Shown: positions 1-8,920, counted from the stretch's first letter. The stretch is DNA of 64,000 bases from Desulfobacterales bacterium (GCA_034520365.1 JAXHNP010000007.1:186001-250000); one strand, 5' to 3'. The notes: generated by a model from the letters alone, not told the origin. Program-made: numbers and translations.

Positions 1-144
1 CCCTTTTGCTTCCGGGCTCTGAGCTTCAACCGGCAGCCCCGTGCCTGACTGCCAAACCGCATGGATTTCAGTGCATACCATGATAATACCGATGATCAAC
101 AGCCCATTAATCAACCAAATCTTATGGCGAATCCTTATAACCAT
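1..144 (-). CDS. Inner-membrane protein, possible GspC/PilP-like T2SS component (partial)
   Basis: The first 48 residues of a gene running off the left edge. It starts with ATG nine bases after the stop of the GspM/PilO-like gene, so it belongs to the same operon. The visible part has a short basic start, one hydrophobic stretch (about residues 9-24, rich in I, L, V and M) and a polar region rich in P, E and Q. This is the layout of bitopic inner-membrane proteins such as GspC or PilP. Position after an L/M pair supports such a role, but no diagnostic domain is visible, so the identity is an inference. Confidence 0.5.
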   Translation of the reverse strand, partial: MVIRIRHKIWLINGLLIIGIIMVCTEIHAVWQSGTGLPVEAQSPEAKG

Positions 145-153
145 TTAAATTAG

Positions 154-705
154 CTACCCATTTTCCTTCATGAGTCCGGTAACGGTCAGCCTCGCATAAA
201 CCCCGTCATCGCTGCCTTTAACTTTCCTTGGCTTTACCTGTGCGTCTTTAACCACCATATACCGGGAATGTCCCTCAATACCATACAGAATATGCCTTAA
301 CTGATCAATCTCGGCCAATATGACAAACCGGACCGGAATTTCGACATAAGGAACATTTTCGAACGTGTTGACCGATAGCACTTCAACGGACTCGATCTGC
401 GCCCCGTTTTTTTCGGAAATTTCCCTTAATATTTTCTGAATCGAAACGGCTGCCAGTGAAGGGGTTTTACCTGTGAAAAGCTGAGATTCCAGTTCGCTCA
501 GCTTTTTTTCCAAGGTGCTCAGCCGCGATTTCATCGCATTTATTTTCTGCAGCTGCTTGTTATATTGCAATATCTGGTTCTGTTGTGCTTCCAGGTCAGT
601 GCCACCGGGCCAGAGATCGCCCACCAGCGGATAAAAACGATATATTGCGCCGAATACCAGCAATATTGCGCCGAATACCAGTAAATTTCGTTTTCGTTTA
701 TCCAT
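154..705 (-). CDS. GspM/PilO-like type II secretion inner-membrane protein
   Basis: A 183-residue bitopic protein: a very short cytoplasmic start (MDKRKR), one membrane segment (about residues 8-24), a coiled-coil-prone stretch with repeated K, L and E (about 40-80) and a C-terminal ferredoxin-like region typical of PilO/GspM. In type II secretion these proteins pair with the L protein to anchor the assembly ATPase and the pseudopilus platform. It lies 29 bp downstream of the L-like gene. Oddity: the membrane segment contains an exact tandem copy of LLVFGAI, encoded by a 21-bp tandem repeat (near 640-682). It could equally be called PilO; context favours secretion. Confidence 0.75.
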   Translation of the reverse strand: MDKRKRNLLVFGAILLVFGAIYRFYPLVGDLWPGGTDLEAQQNQILQYNKQLQKINAMKSRLSTLEKKLSELESQLFTGKTPSLAAVSIQKILREISEKNGAQIESVEVLSVNTFENVPYVEIPVRFVILAEIDQLRHILYGIEGHSRYMVVKDAQVKPRKVKGSDDGVYARLTVTGLMKENG

Positions 706-734
706 CTATTGGTCTGCTCGTATCGTCTTCAAAT

Positions 735-2102
735 TCACTCTGATTCAATTTCAACCCCGATGTGAAACCGTTCCTTGCCTTTTCCGATTTTGCGGATGGT
801 TGATAAGAAACTGGCATTGTCAAACAGGACAGACCCCTCCAGCAAGGAGATCAGCTTTGAAGCCGAATCCGAGGAGCCTTGAATTTTAATTTCACTTTCG
901 GAACAATTAAATTCATGTATCCATGAATCCCGGGGAATTATATCACTCAGTTCGGTCAATATTTCGATCAACGGGGCCCTTCCGGAAAAATCATTTAGAA
1001 AACGCAAATCTGATGCGATCCGATCATATTTCTTTTGAATCTGACCGGCGGCTTCGATTTTCTGCCTGAGCCTTCCGGCTTTTGCCTCCAATTCATCCAT
1101 GGCCGATTTTTTTTGGTAAAAAAGGCTGCCCCCATAAAACATGGCGCATATCACCAGCATGCCCGCCAAGCCGATCATGATATAAAATCCGGTTCTGCCG
1201 CTCTTTTTCTTGAGTGCATCCGGCAGCAGATTGATCTCATTGGGGGCTGTTCCGAAAGCATCGACGCCAAGGCCATAGGCGGTGATATATTGCGCATCAG
1301 GCAGACTGATAGCATTCAGATCAATGGGGGCCGCCGACAAATTAATATCGGCAAGCAGCCTTTCAGCAGTCGCCGGCAGCTCCGAGAACGGATAATAACA
1401 CTTATCGAATGGCCCGTCGACGGTGCCCATCTCCCCGAGACCAGCCTGAACAGCCTTTTTGGCAGACACCGGAGCCGACGTGCCAATTTTGACCATATGT
1501 TTCAGCCGGCCCTTTTCAACAGCGCTAAAAACCACGTGACTGCCTGATACAGTCAACACACATAGGGCCCCTGTCTTTCCGCGCCCCCCCCTGTGAAACA
1601 GGAAAGAGCCAACTGCCGCTGCTGCTATCTCAATCCGGGACAGACTGACGCTCTCTCCTATGCCGACCTCCAAAAACGGCGCCAGAAGACTTTTCTTAAC
1701 AACCAAGAGCAGCACCTTAATGATTGCCTTTTCCTTGTCTTCATCAACAATCTGACAATCATAATAAACCGCTTCCGGCAGAAAAGGGACGTATTTATCC
1801 AACTCATAACCAAGCGCCCCTTTTAAATTTTCTTTTACCGCACTGGGCATTTCAATAAACCGGAATGTCACCATGTCCTCGGGCAACCCCAGACAGACAG
1901 AAGCATACCGAACCTTGTTTCGATCAACCATCTCCTGGAGCAGGCCATTTATAATGCCGACAGTTTCCCTGGGGCCATAGTTTTCCGGAACCTCCCGACT
2001 TTTACAATCAATCGGCTTCACCCCGAAAAGGCCCTCTTTGAGCAATACTGCAGATACGCGCCCGGGTTCCAATGAAACCCCTATGCTGAAAGGATTAAAC
2101 AT
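735..2102 (-). CDS. GspL-like protein: PilM-type actin fold fused to PilN-type segment
   Basis: Start taken at the ATG at 2102 (MFNPFSIGV), preceded by AAGGA six bases upstream, rather than an in-frame TTG two codons earlier. About 455 residues. Roughly the first 290 resemble the cytoplasmic actin-like PilM/GspL fold, then comes one membrane segment (about 306-329), a coiled coil, and a periplasmic part like PilN. In type II secretion GspL recruits the ATPase GspE to the inner membrane and contacts GspM. PilM and PilN are separate proteins in type IV pilus systems, so this reads as their fused equivalent. It follows the upstream glycosyltransferase gene by two bases, implying coupled translation. 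Confidence 0.8.
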   Translation of the reverse strand: MFNPFSIGVSLEPGRVSAVLLKEGLFGVKPIDCKSREVPENYGPRETVGIINGLLQEMVDRNKVRYASVCLGLPEDMVTFRFIEMPSAVKENLKGALGYELDKYVPFLPEAVYYDCQIVDEDKEKAIIKVLLLVVKKSLLAPFLEVGIGESVSLSRIEIAAAAVGSFLFHRGGRGKTGALCVLTVSGSHVVFSAVEKGRLKHMVKIGTSAPVSAKKAVQAGLGEMGTVDGPFDKCYYPFSELPATAERLLADINLSAAPIDLNAISLPDAQYITAYGLGVDAFGTAPNEINLLPDALKKKSGRTGFYIMIGLAGMLVICAMFYGGSLFYQKKSAMDELEAKAGRLRQKIEAAGQIQKKYDRIASDLRFLNDFSGRAPLIEILTELSDIIPRDSWIHEFNCSESEIKIQGSSDSASKLISLLEGSVLFDNASFLSTIRKIGKGKERFHIGVEIESE

Positions 2103-2104
2103 GT

Positions 2105-3295
2105 TCAATCCTTATATACGGATTGGCGGTGAAATGAAGGCATAGGCGCCGGCCCGGCTGTCTCCCGGAAATCCGAGACCCGACGGTATATTTCTAAAAC
2201 ATTGTCAATCATCTGCTCCTCATTAAAATAATCTTGCACTCTGCACATCCCGGCTGTGCCGTACTTTTCCCTGAGGCATGGGTCTTTCATCAACGTGTTG
2301 ATGGAATGCGCAAGCATGTCCGTATCTCCCGGCGGCACAACGATACCGGTTGAATTGTGCTTGTTCACGTATGAAGTGCCGGTCGCAAGCTCTGTGCTGA
2401 TCACCGGCCTGCCGCAAGCCATAGCCTCCAGCTGGGCCAGACCGAACGCCTCGCTCCGGTAAATTGACGGAAGGACAAAAATATCGCAGGCTTTCAGAAA
2501 GGCGTTGACCTCCTCATCCCCGCGTTCCCCCAGAAAAAACACGCGCCCACTCATCCCCATATCGGCTGTTAATTTCTTTAACTGGGGTTCATAAGGGCCG
2601 GAACCGATCAGCAGGAGCTTTCCCCCGGTTTTTCGCATAGCCCGGATGAGTACATCCAATCCTTTATAATATCTAAATTTTCCAATAAATAAGACAATCT
2701 CCGGTCCATAGTCCTGGCGAATGCTGCCGATTCTCCCATCGTCACAGCAAGCGTTAAACCTTGCAATATTGATGCCTAATGGTACCACGTGACACTTCTC
2801 TTTATAACCGCACAAAAATTTAGAAGATTTCACATAATTCGGAGAGGTTGCGAGAATCGCAGCCGCCTTGTCCAAAAAGTGTCTAAAAAAAGGTGCATAG
2901 AGTCTGTTTAAAAATTGCTGCCGCACGACATCGCTGTGATAGGTGGCGATAATTTTGGGCCTGGAAAGTCTGGAAAACAAATAAGCCATATCTGCGGTGG
3001 GATTTGGCAGATGGAAATGGAGTATATCAGCGTCACACCCGAGTCGGTAAAACAGCGAAGCCATCCTCATGTTGATCGGGGCTGAAGAGATACGCAATAA
3101 CTGCGGCGCCTTGACGACCCGGATACCCTCGATATTGACATCCTCATACATCGGCTTTGTGTTGGAAACCAGCACCACAACCTCTATGCCTCTTTTCTGG
3201 AGTCCGTTGGCCAGCCGATTAACATGGCGTTCAATACCACCCTGGGTGGGGGGATAGTAATCCTTATAAATCTGGAGGACTTTCAATTTCGACAT
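2105..3295 (-). CDS. GT4-family glycosyltransferase
   Basis: 396 residues with the two-Rossmann (GT-B) layout of family GT4. The N-terminal acceptor domain opens with a YPPTQGGIERHV glycine-rich motif. The C-terminal donor domain carries FIGKFRYYKGLDVL and a SEAFGLAQLEAMACGRPV motif, the E-x7-E-like signature that binds the nucleotide-sugar. It should act in the cytoplasm or at the inner face of the inner membrane on a polysaccharide or lipid-linked acceptor; the sugar cannot be read from sequence. It overlaps the upstream glycosyltransferase by 13 bp and sits inside the type II secretion operon, which is unusual. No membrane segment is evident. Confidence 0.88.
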   Translation of the reverse strand: MSKLKVLQIYKDYYPPTQGGIERHVNRLANGLQKRGIEVVVLVSNTKPMYEDVNIEGIRVVKAPQLLRISSAPINMRMASLFYRLGCDADILHFHLPNPTADMAYLFSRLSRPKIIATYHSDVVRQQFLNRLYAPFFRHFLDKAAAILATSPNYVKSSKFLCGYKEKCHVVPLGINIARFNACCDDGRIGSIRQDYGPEIVLFIGKFRYYKGLDVLIRAMRKTGGKLLLIGSGPYEPQLKKLTADMGMSGRVFFLGERGDEEVNAFLKACDIFVLPSIYRSEAFGLAQLEAMACGRPVISTELATGTSYVNKHNSTGIVVPPGDTDMLAHSINTLMKDPCLREKYGTAGMCRVQDYFNEEQMIDNVLEIYRRVSDFRETAGPAPMPSFHRQSVYKD

Positions 3296-4395
3296 ACCTG
3301 CTCAAACAGATTGACGGTCTTTTTAGCAGCTGTCTCCCACGAAAACTTTATCAATCGACTCTCCGCATTTCTCAGAAGATCATTTCTCAAATCTTGCTGT
3401 CTCAACAGCTTTTGCATGGCCCCCGCAATGTCCGGGGCGCTTTCCGGATTGACCAGCAGCGCCGCATCTCCAGCGACTTCAGCCATCGCCGAAAAATTGG
3501 CCGTAATAACCGGCACTTTAGCGGCCATCGCTTCGAGCACGGGCATCCCAAACCCTTCGTAAATTGAAGGAAAAACTAAACAAAAGGCATTTTCATACAG
3601 ATGCTTGAGCACCTGCCGCGAAACATAGCCGGTCAAAAAAACCCGCTCTTTTGCACTACTCTGCATCAATCCGGATAACCAGTCTTTGGCGTGCCACCCG
3701 ATATTGCCGGCAATGACCAGGTTAATATCATTTTTTTCCGGCTCCAGCTTTTCAAATGCCTTTAAAACGGTCAGCAAATTCTTTCTCGGTTCAAGCGTAC
3801 CCACAAAAAGAAAATATTTTTGGGGCAGTGATCGATCCGTTTGTTTTGCCCCACATGACTGCTCCTGTAAGGCAAATGTCGGCACGCCCGGATAAATCGT
3901 GCTTATCTTGCGGCCCGGCAGTCGATAAAAATAACGAATATCGGCGGCCGTGGATCGAGATACAGCTATGATGGCATCCGCTTTTTCAAGGGCACGCTTC
4001 ATAAGGAGCCGTTCCACCAAAAAATTCTCAAGGGCCATGGTTTCCGGACATCTTTTGTGAACAAGGTCATGAATCGTCACCACTGTCTTAATTTTCTCCG
4101 GCAAAAAGACCGGCAGGTGATGCCTGGGCCCCCAGAACAAATCCAGCTGGTGCCGTCCGGCAAAGTATGGCCCGAATGTCTGCATCCAAAGGGTGCTTAA
4201 CAGCCGTACGCCCATATGCCCTTCTACCTTTTGCCAATTCCGGTTATTCAGCTCGAATGGAATGCTTTTGTTGGATATCAGGACATAGGTGTTGGCCCGA
4301 TCCACCTTTTGAAGCATTTCCAGCAGATGCATTAAATAATAGCCGATACCGGTCAACCGGTAGCTCAGAGGACGCGCATCAACGCCGATTACCAT
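3283..4395 (-). CDS. GT4-family glycosyltransferase
   Basis: Start taken at 4395 (MVIGVDARPLSYRLTGIGYY), the conserved beginning of this GT4 subgroup; an upstream in-frame ATG at 4473 would overlap gspK and add 26 unconserved residues. About 370 residues. The donor domain shows FLFVGTLEPRKNLLTVL and VFPSIYEGFGMPVLEAMA, the latter holding the paired Glu residues of the family. TVVTIHDLVH in the N-terminal domain is also characteristic. The likely role is cytoplasmic transfer of a sugar (mannosyl- or rhamnosyl-like members are common) onto a glycan chain. It follows gspK by 49 bp and overlaps the next glycosyltransferase, so both are probably co-expressed with the secretion genes. Confidence 0.88.
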   Translation of the reverse strand: MVIGVDARPLSYRLTGIGYYLMHLLEMLQKVDRANTYVLISNKSIPFELNNRNWQKVEGHMGVRLLSTLWMQTFGPYFAGRHQLDLFWGPRHHLPVFLPEKIKTVVTIHDLVHKRCPETMALENFLVERLLMKRALEKADAIIAVSRSTAADIRYFYRLPGRKISTIYPGVPTFALQEQSCGAKQTDRSLPQKYFLFVGTLEPRKNLLTVLKAFEKLEPEKNDINLVIAGNIGWHAKDWLSGLMQSSAKERVFLTGYVSRQVLKHLYENAFCLVFPSIYEGFGMPVLEAMAAKVPVITANFSAMAEVAGDAALLVNPESAPDIAGAMQKLLRQQDLRNDLLRNAESRLIKFSWETAAKKTVNLFEQVCRN

Positions 4396-4444
4396 TCTCA
4401 GAAATCCCTTATCTTGTAAACCCGTAACTTGCCCAATGGCCCCC

Positions 4445-5494
4445 TTATTCCTGCACCGAATCTTTCCATTCAAGAATGCGATACGGTTTCTGGTCGCCGG
4501 CCCCCTGGATTTTCACCAGCGCTTCAACGGTTTCCTGCGTGTTGTTTTGTGTATACCCCGTAACCCAAATTCGATAATAAGGCAATGGGTCGGCGGTTAA
4601 GTACCTGCGGATAACTTGAAATTGTCCGTCGCTTAGCAACGGCTGCAACTCAGATAACGAATTAAAATTATGTTTTTTTCTGTGCGAATCGATGATTTCC
4701 ACCGTCTCTGCCTGGATATCCGGCAAAGCACTGAGCAGTCGGGTCGGTACTGCATTGATATTTAATTTGCCAGAGCGACCACCGCTCTGGCCGGTATTGC
4801 TAAATCTTGACAACAATCCGCCGAGACCCGAATCTCTTTGCTGATCCTCTGAAATCACCGTAACAAAATCCTGCAATCCGCCATAATAGAGAGCCGACGA
4901 TATTCCCCGGACAAGGAGCAGCTCCTGCTTTGATTCAAAATCACCATCCCGGCATTCATATGGCTCTGCAAGTGACTGGTAATAGTCGTCCTCCGCACCG
5001 TTTGCGCGATGCAGGCTGTTTTCATCCCGCCAATCCTGAATGGAGCCGACGATAATCGCCTTTCGGCTTTCATCCAGATTGAAGGGTTCCAGCATGATAT
5101 TTAGAAGCTTTTCATCCGCCTGATTGATATCAATCTTGCCGCCCTCGTTCTGAATATGCACCCTGATAGCCCCCTGCTCACCAAAAGGAATGGGACCGAT
5201 AATTGAATTCGTGCGCCATTGACCGGTTAAGGTCGCGCCGCCGGTCTGCAGGGCTTCGGCTTTAGGATCGCCCGGCGGCCGGGATTCAGTGCGCAGAATG
5301 CTAAAAATGGCCTGATTGATGCCGCCAACCGCCATATAATAAGCCTGTGCGCCTTCCTTAAAATTGTTCACCACCCGGACTTGGTTGCGCATGGTGTAAC
5401 TGAATTCAGCGGCCATGACGGATAATAAGACAAGAACCCACAGCACAATCAATAAAGCCATGCCGCTATTGTTTTGAATCTGGTAAATCCGCAT
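4445..5494 (-). CDS. gspK: Type II secretion minor pseudopilin GspK
   Basis: About 349 residues from the ATG at 5494; a GTG at 5533 is an alternative. The N terminus is a short leader ending NNSG followed by MALLIVLWVLVLL, the prepilin peptidase site and hydrophobic helix of GspK. This minor pseudopilin lacks the usual Phe at +1 and carries a large globular domain. GKIDINQADEKLL and LNINAVPTRLLSALP are the helix-hairpin-helix-like segments typical of the family. GspK caps the pseudopilus tip with GspI and GspJ. It lies just downstream of gspJ, in the conserved order G-H-I-J-K. Confidence 0.92.
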   Translation of the reverse strand: MRIYQIQNNSGMALLIVLWVLVLLSVMAAEFSYTMRNQVRVVNNFKEGAQAYYMAVGGINQAIFSILRTESRPPGDPKAEALQTGGATLTGQWRTNSIIGPIPFGEQGAIRVHIQNEGGKIDINQADEKLLNIMLEPFNLDESRKAIIVGSIQDWRDENSLHRANGAEDDYYQSLAEPYECRDGDFESKQELLLVRGISSALYYGGLQDFVTVISEDQQRDSGLGGLLSRFSNTGQSGGRSGKLNINAVPTRLLSALPDIQAETVEIIDSHRKKHNFNSLSELQPLLSDGQFQVIRRYLTADPLPYYRIWVTGYTQNNTQETVEALVKIQGAGDQKPYRILEWKDSVQE

Positions 5495-5539
5495 AAAGAT
5501 GACTTCATATTGCAAGAATGATTGTTGGCTCACTTAGCC

Positions 5540-6211
5540 TTAGTCGGCGGGCGATTCGTGCGTTGCAACAAAAATCTCAACGGGAGGCATCCCGGTATTT
5601 TTTTGGAATACACAACGAATGGCCAACGGAATTTTAGGCTCATCCGGCTGCCAATTATCTGTCCAGTAACTTTCCGATTCTTCCTCGACCAGATAGGAAA
5701 AACCCAAATTCTGAACATCGGTTAACTCATAGGTATTACTTTCACCCGGATTTCTACCGGAAGAAGATGCGAAACCCTCAAATAATGTATTGTTTTCATA
5801 TATTTTTAACACATATTGATCCCCTTCGGATTCAACCCAATACCGCACATATACATCCCCGTAGGGATGACCCGGCACCAGCGAGTATCCGGAAATAAAG
5901 GCCATGCTCGCCGGCTTGCCGCTGAAAAAAATTTCCCGTTCATCGGGAGTTTCAAAGGCTCTGGCCCGCATCGAAGCCAGCTGTCGACGCATCAAATCCA
6001 GCACGATTTGCTGATGCTGACTGGCCTCAATATTTTTCTCGCCGCTTTCCCAGGCTCTTATGCCGATACGCAGTCCCCCGAAAATAATGACCATGATGAC
6101 CCCGATCAGGGTTATGGAAATCAACACCTCTATCAATGTAAACCCCCGGTCATTTCGAATCGTAAGGCGAAACGATGTCTTGCGGGGGATTCTGTTTTTC
6201 GGGATAAGCAT
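5540..6211 (-). CDS. gspJ: Type II secretion minor pseudopilin GspJ
   Basis: 223 residues with a 22-residue leader ending in Gly, then FTLIEVLISITLIGVIM, the class III signal sequence cut and N-methylated by the prepilin peptidase; the conserved Glu at +5 is present. The rest is a soluble periplasmic domain with the RQLASMRARAF segment near the expected place for GspJ. It is 20 bp downstream of gspI. GspJ forms the tip ternary complex with GspI and GspK, so the presence of all three side by side argues for a complete secretion pseudopilus rather than an isolated pilin. Confidence 0.9.
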   Translation of the reverse strand: MLIPKNRIPRKTSFRLTIRNDRGFTLIEVLISITLIGVIMVIIFGGLRIGIRAWESGEKNIEASQHQQIVLDLMRRQLASMRARAFETPDEREIFFSGKPASMAFISGYSLVPGHPYGDVYVRYWVESEGDQYVLKIYENNTLFEGFASSSGRNPGESNTYELTDVQNLGFSYLVEEESESYWTDNWQPDEPKIPLAIRCVFQKNTGMPPVEIFVATHESPAD

Positions 6212-6231
6212 GCTTCAACCTGAATTTAGGT

Positions 6232-6684
6232 TCAACTTTGCTCAGGAACAAGTTTCAACGAATGGAGTTCAATGCCGATGCGTCGACCGTTTGCCCGCCA
6301 ACTCACCTTAACCGATATCGACATACGGACGGTTTCCATATCCGATGCAGAATCGTCGGGATTATCAATCACTCCTATCTCGGCCTGCCATTGGTAGCCA
6401 TTATCAAAAGCGCCGCTGTAAGAACCAGGCCTCGTGCGGGTTGCCATCAACTCTTCCATCTTTGCCCTGGCATGAAATGTGGCGTTAAGATATCGGTCGG
6501 ATTTATGGCGCGATCTGATGCCGCCTGAAAACACCTGCAGGATCACAACCAGAACAATGGACAACACCATAAATGCCACCAGGGTTTCAAGCAGGGTAAA
6601 CCCCTTCTGGTTTACCCAATCAATGGCCCCTTTTCGCATCCCGGAGTGATCTTTTGTTTCACTATCCACGGCAGCCACCCGCAT
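6232..6684 (-). CDS. gspI: Type II secretion minor pseudopilin GspI
   Basis: 150 residues. ATG at 6684 is preceded by AGGGG five bases upstream. The leader is long (about 27 residues), ending QKG before FTLLETLVAFMVLSIVL, the prepilin cleavage motif with Glu at +5. The C-terminal part is small and beta-rich (WQAEIGVI, VKVSWRANGR), as in GspI, which nucleates the pseudopilus tip complex. It is six bases after the gspH stop and 20 bp before gspJ, consistent with one transcript. Confidence 0.9.
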   Translation of the reverse strand: MRVAAVDSETKDHSGMRKGAIDWVNQKGFTLLETLVAFMVLSIVLVVILQVFSGGIRSRHKSDRYLNATFHARAKMEELMATRTRPGSYSGAFDNGYQWQAEIGVIDNPDDSASDMETVRMSISVKVSWRANGRRIGIELHSLKLVPEQS

Positions 6685-6690
6685 GCGCCC

Positions 6691-7209
6691 CTAATCCACC
6701 TGGGATAAACTGGCCATGCCAGTTATAAAATCGATATTCACCCGGTATCGTGTTTTTGATTGACCGGCAAAAACCACCCCGCCGCCGGTACTGCGGCCTG
6801 AAGGGAAAAACCGGATCTGAAAAAAATCTGTCTCATTTCTCGGCTGGTAAGCTCCGGCATTCTTGATTTCGACATCCTCCGAAAAATCATAGTTTTCAAG
6901 CATTCGATATCTATTTTTATTCTGGAGCAAAAAATCGGTGCGACGCAAACCCGGGGCTCCTGGATTTTGCGCTTCCTCTGCAACAATTATCAACCGATGC
7001 CCGGCCAAATCGAAATGAGCGAGAATGACGGATTTTTGGGAAACCGATAGATTTCTGGCATACCTCAGACTGGAGAGCACGTGCCTGGCCGCAGATTTCA
7101 CTTCCAAGCCGCCGAGTGGGCGGACAAACCGCGGGATTACCCAGGCTGAGGCAATAGAGATGATGAGCAGCACCACCAATAATTCAACCAGCGTGAATCC
7201 ATTTTTCAT
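6691..7209 (-). CDS. gspH: Type II secretion minor pseudopilin GspH
   Basis: 172 residues. The start MKNG is followed by FTLVELLVVLLIISIA, a short prepilin leader with Glu at +5. The globular domain has the GspH/FimT pattern (AARHVLSSLRYARNLSVSQ), in which a helix after the N-terminal stalk precedes the beta sandwich. GspH sits between the major pseudopilin and the tip complex. The start codon shares one base with the gspG stop (TAATG), so the two are translationally coupled. Confidence 0.88.
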   Translation of the reverse strand: MKNGFTLVELLVVLLIISIASAWVIPRFVRPLGGLEVKSAARHVLSSLRYARNLSVSQKSVILAHFDLAGHRLIIVAEEAQNPGAPGLRRTDFLLQNKNRYRMLENYDFSEDVEIKNAGAYQPRNETDFFQIRFFPSGRSTGGGVVFAGQSKTRYRVNIDFITGMASLSQVD

Positions 7210-7628
7210 TATTCAGGATTTTTCCAGTTCACGATATCGGCATTTTCCTCTTTTCCGCCGGGTTGCCCGTCCGCTCCATAAGAGATGATTTCAAAATCGC
7301 TGTTTTCACTCGGATATCGATATATATAGTTATGTCCCCATGGATCCTTGGGGATCTCCTTGGGCAGGTACGGGCCATCCCAATTTTCTGTGCCGGCCGG
7401 TTGTCTTCGCAAAGCCTCAAGCCCCTGCGCTTCAGTGGGAAAAGCCCCCACATCCAGCCGATAGGTTTCCAATGCGGTTTCAAACATTGATATCTGCGCA
7501 CGTGCTGCCTTTTGCTTTGATGTTCCGATCTTGCCAAACATTCTCGGCCCCACCAGCGCCGCCAAAAGGCCGAGTATAATCATAACGATCAACAATTCGA
7601 TAAGCGTAAAGCCTTTGTTTCTTTTCAT
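7209..7628 (-). CDS. gspG: Type II secretion major pseudopilin GspG
   Basis: ATG at 7628 chosen over a GTG two codons upstream, giving 139 residues. The leader MKRNKG precedes FTLIELLIVMIILGLLA, followed by the GspG hallmark GPRMFGKIGTSKQKAA and the segment LDVGAFPTEAQGLEAL. The C-terminal region GPYLPKEIPKDPWGHNYIY carries the conserved KDPWG loop and acidic residues that bind calcium in GspG. It is the main subunit of the pseudopilus that pushes substrates through the outer-membrane secretin; gspD is not in the window but may lie beyond its left edge. Confidence 0.95.
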   Translation of the reverse strand: MKRNKGFTLIELLIVMIILGLLAALVGPRMFGKIGTSKQKAARAQISMFETALETYRLDVGAFPTEAQGLEALRRQPAGTENWDGPYLPKEIPKDPWGHNYIYRYPSENSDFEIISYGADGQPGGKEENADIVNWKNPE

Positions 7629-7689
7629 TACCACCGATCCTCACCATTATTGAGAATTCTTGCCACTATTGGGAAATTATCCGTATCGA

Positions 7690-8919
7690 TCAAAATCCCA
7701 CCTCATTAATACTAAACACAGCCATTAACATGGAGATGACAATAAACCCGATCACCAGCCCCATGCTTAATATCAACACCGGCTCCAATAAACTGATCAA
7801 GCGCTTGATCTTATTTTCTACCCGGTCTTCATAGTACTGGGCTACCCGCAGAAGCATCGCTTCAAGGTTCCCTGTTTCTTCTCCCACGGAAATCATCTGA
7901 ATAGCCAGCGTGGGGAAAACCCCCGACTGATTTAAGGGGACAGTCAAATTCTCTCCTTCTTTGACCCGATCGTGCACCTTTTCCACGGAATCAGCAACAA
8001 CCCGGTTGGTAATAATAACCCGAACCAGGTTCAACCCCTGCAGGATGGGGACACCGCTTCGTATCAGTGTGCCAAGGGTTCTGGAAAAACGGGCCATCTC
8101 CACGGATTTTATCAAATCCCCCCAGATTGGCAGGCGAATTTTCAAATCATCAATTTGCAAGCGCCCCTTATCCGTGTTCGCATATTGCCGGCCTAAAAAA
8201 ATCCCCAGCCCGGCCATCGCTGTAAAGACCCACCAATAAGAGCGGACAAAATCGCTTAACCCCAGCAACACCCGGGTGGATAAGGGAATGGCCTGGCCCA
8301 TGTCCGCAAAAATGACTGAAAACTTGGGGATAACAAAGGTAAGCATGATAATAATGGAAACTCCGCCCACCAGCAGAAGAAACACGGGATAAATCAGGGC
8401 AGAGTTGACATAATCTTTAACCTTTTGAATATTTTCCAAAAAATCGCCGAGCCGACCCAGTACTTCGGGTAAAATGCCGCCGGATTCCCCGGCTTTTATC
8501 ATATTGATGTATAGCGAAGAAAACGCTTTGGGATACTTTGACATGGCCTCAGACAAAGCGTTGCCGCCTTGAACCGATTTGATAACCCCTTGAATGATAT
8601 CCTTTAATTTTTCATTCTCGGCGGTATCATGCAACATGATGAGAGCCCGATCCACAGGCAGCCCCGCTTCCAGCAACGCCCTGAGATCCTGGGTAAAAAA
8701 AAGTATATCCTTTGACGAAACGTTCTTAAAATCAGGCAGCAGTTTCCCGGAAAAATCCAGGCGCCATCCCCGTTGCAAAAAACCATGGGGCTTGATTTGC
8801 ACGGGAATGTAGCCAGAGGCATGTAAACGGGCGGCAACAGCCTTTTCTTCCTCCGCCTCAAGATTTCCTTTCACGAGTTGCCCGGAGTCATCAACCGCTT
8901 TATAATAATATTTTATCAT
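7690..8919 (-). CDS. gspF: Type II secretion inner-membrane platform protein GspF
   Basis: 409 residues, the usual GspF length. Two repeated T2SSF domains are visible, each with a conserved helical core: FFTQDLRALLEAGLPVDRAL near residues 75-95 and FSRTLGTLIRSGVPILQGL near 275-293. Three hydrophobic segments (about 173-195, 222-242, 380-402) anchor it in the inner membrane. GspF couples ATP hydrolysis by GspE to pseudopilin assembly. It is separated from gspE by a single base and from gspG by about 60 bp. The nearest alternative, PilC of type IV pili, is less likely given the full set of gsp neighbours. Confidence 0.95.
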   Translation of the reverse strand: MIKYYYKAVDDSGQLVKGNLEAEEEKAVAARLHASGYIPVQIKPHGFLQRGWRLDFSGKLLPDFKNVSSKDILFFTQDLRALLEAGLPVDRALIMLHDTAENEKLKDIIQGVIKSVQGGNALSEAMSKYPKAFSSLYINMIKAGESGGILPEVLGRLGDFLENIQKVKDYVNSALIYPVFLLLVGGVSIIIMLTFVIPKFSVIFADMGQAIPLSTRVLLGLSDFVRSYWWVFTAMAGLGIFLGRQYANTDKGRLQIDDLKIRLPIWGDLIKSVEMARFSRTLGTLIRSGVPILQGLNLVRVIITNRVVADSVEKVHDRVKEGENLTVPLNQSGVFPTLAIQMISVGEETGNLEAMLLRVAQYYEDRVENKIKRLISLLEPVLILSMGLVIGFIVISMLMAVFSINEVGF

Positions 8920-8920
8920 A

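Noticed and set aside
4396-4473. ATG at 4473 as the start of the first glycosyltransferase
   Set aside because: It would add 26 residues overlapping gspK that do not look like a GT4 start; MVIGVDARP at 4395 fits the family.
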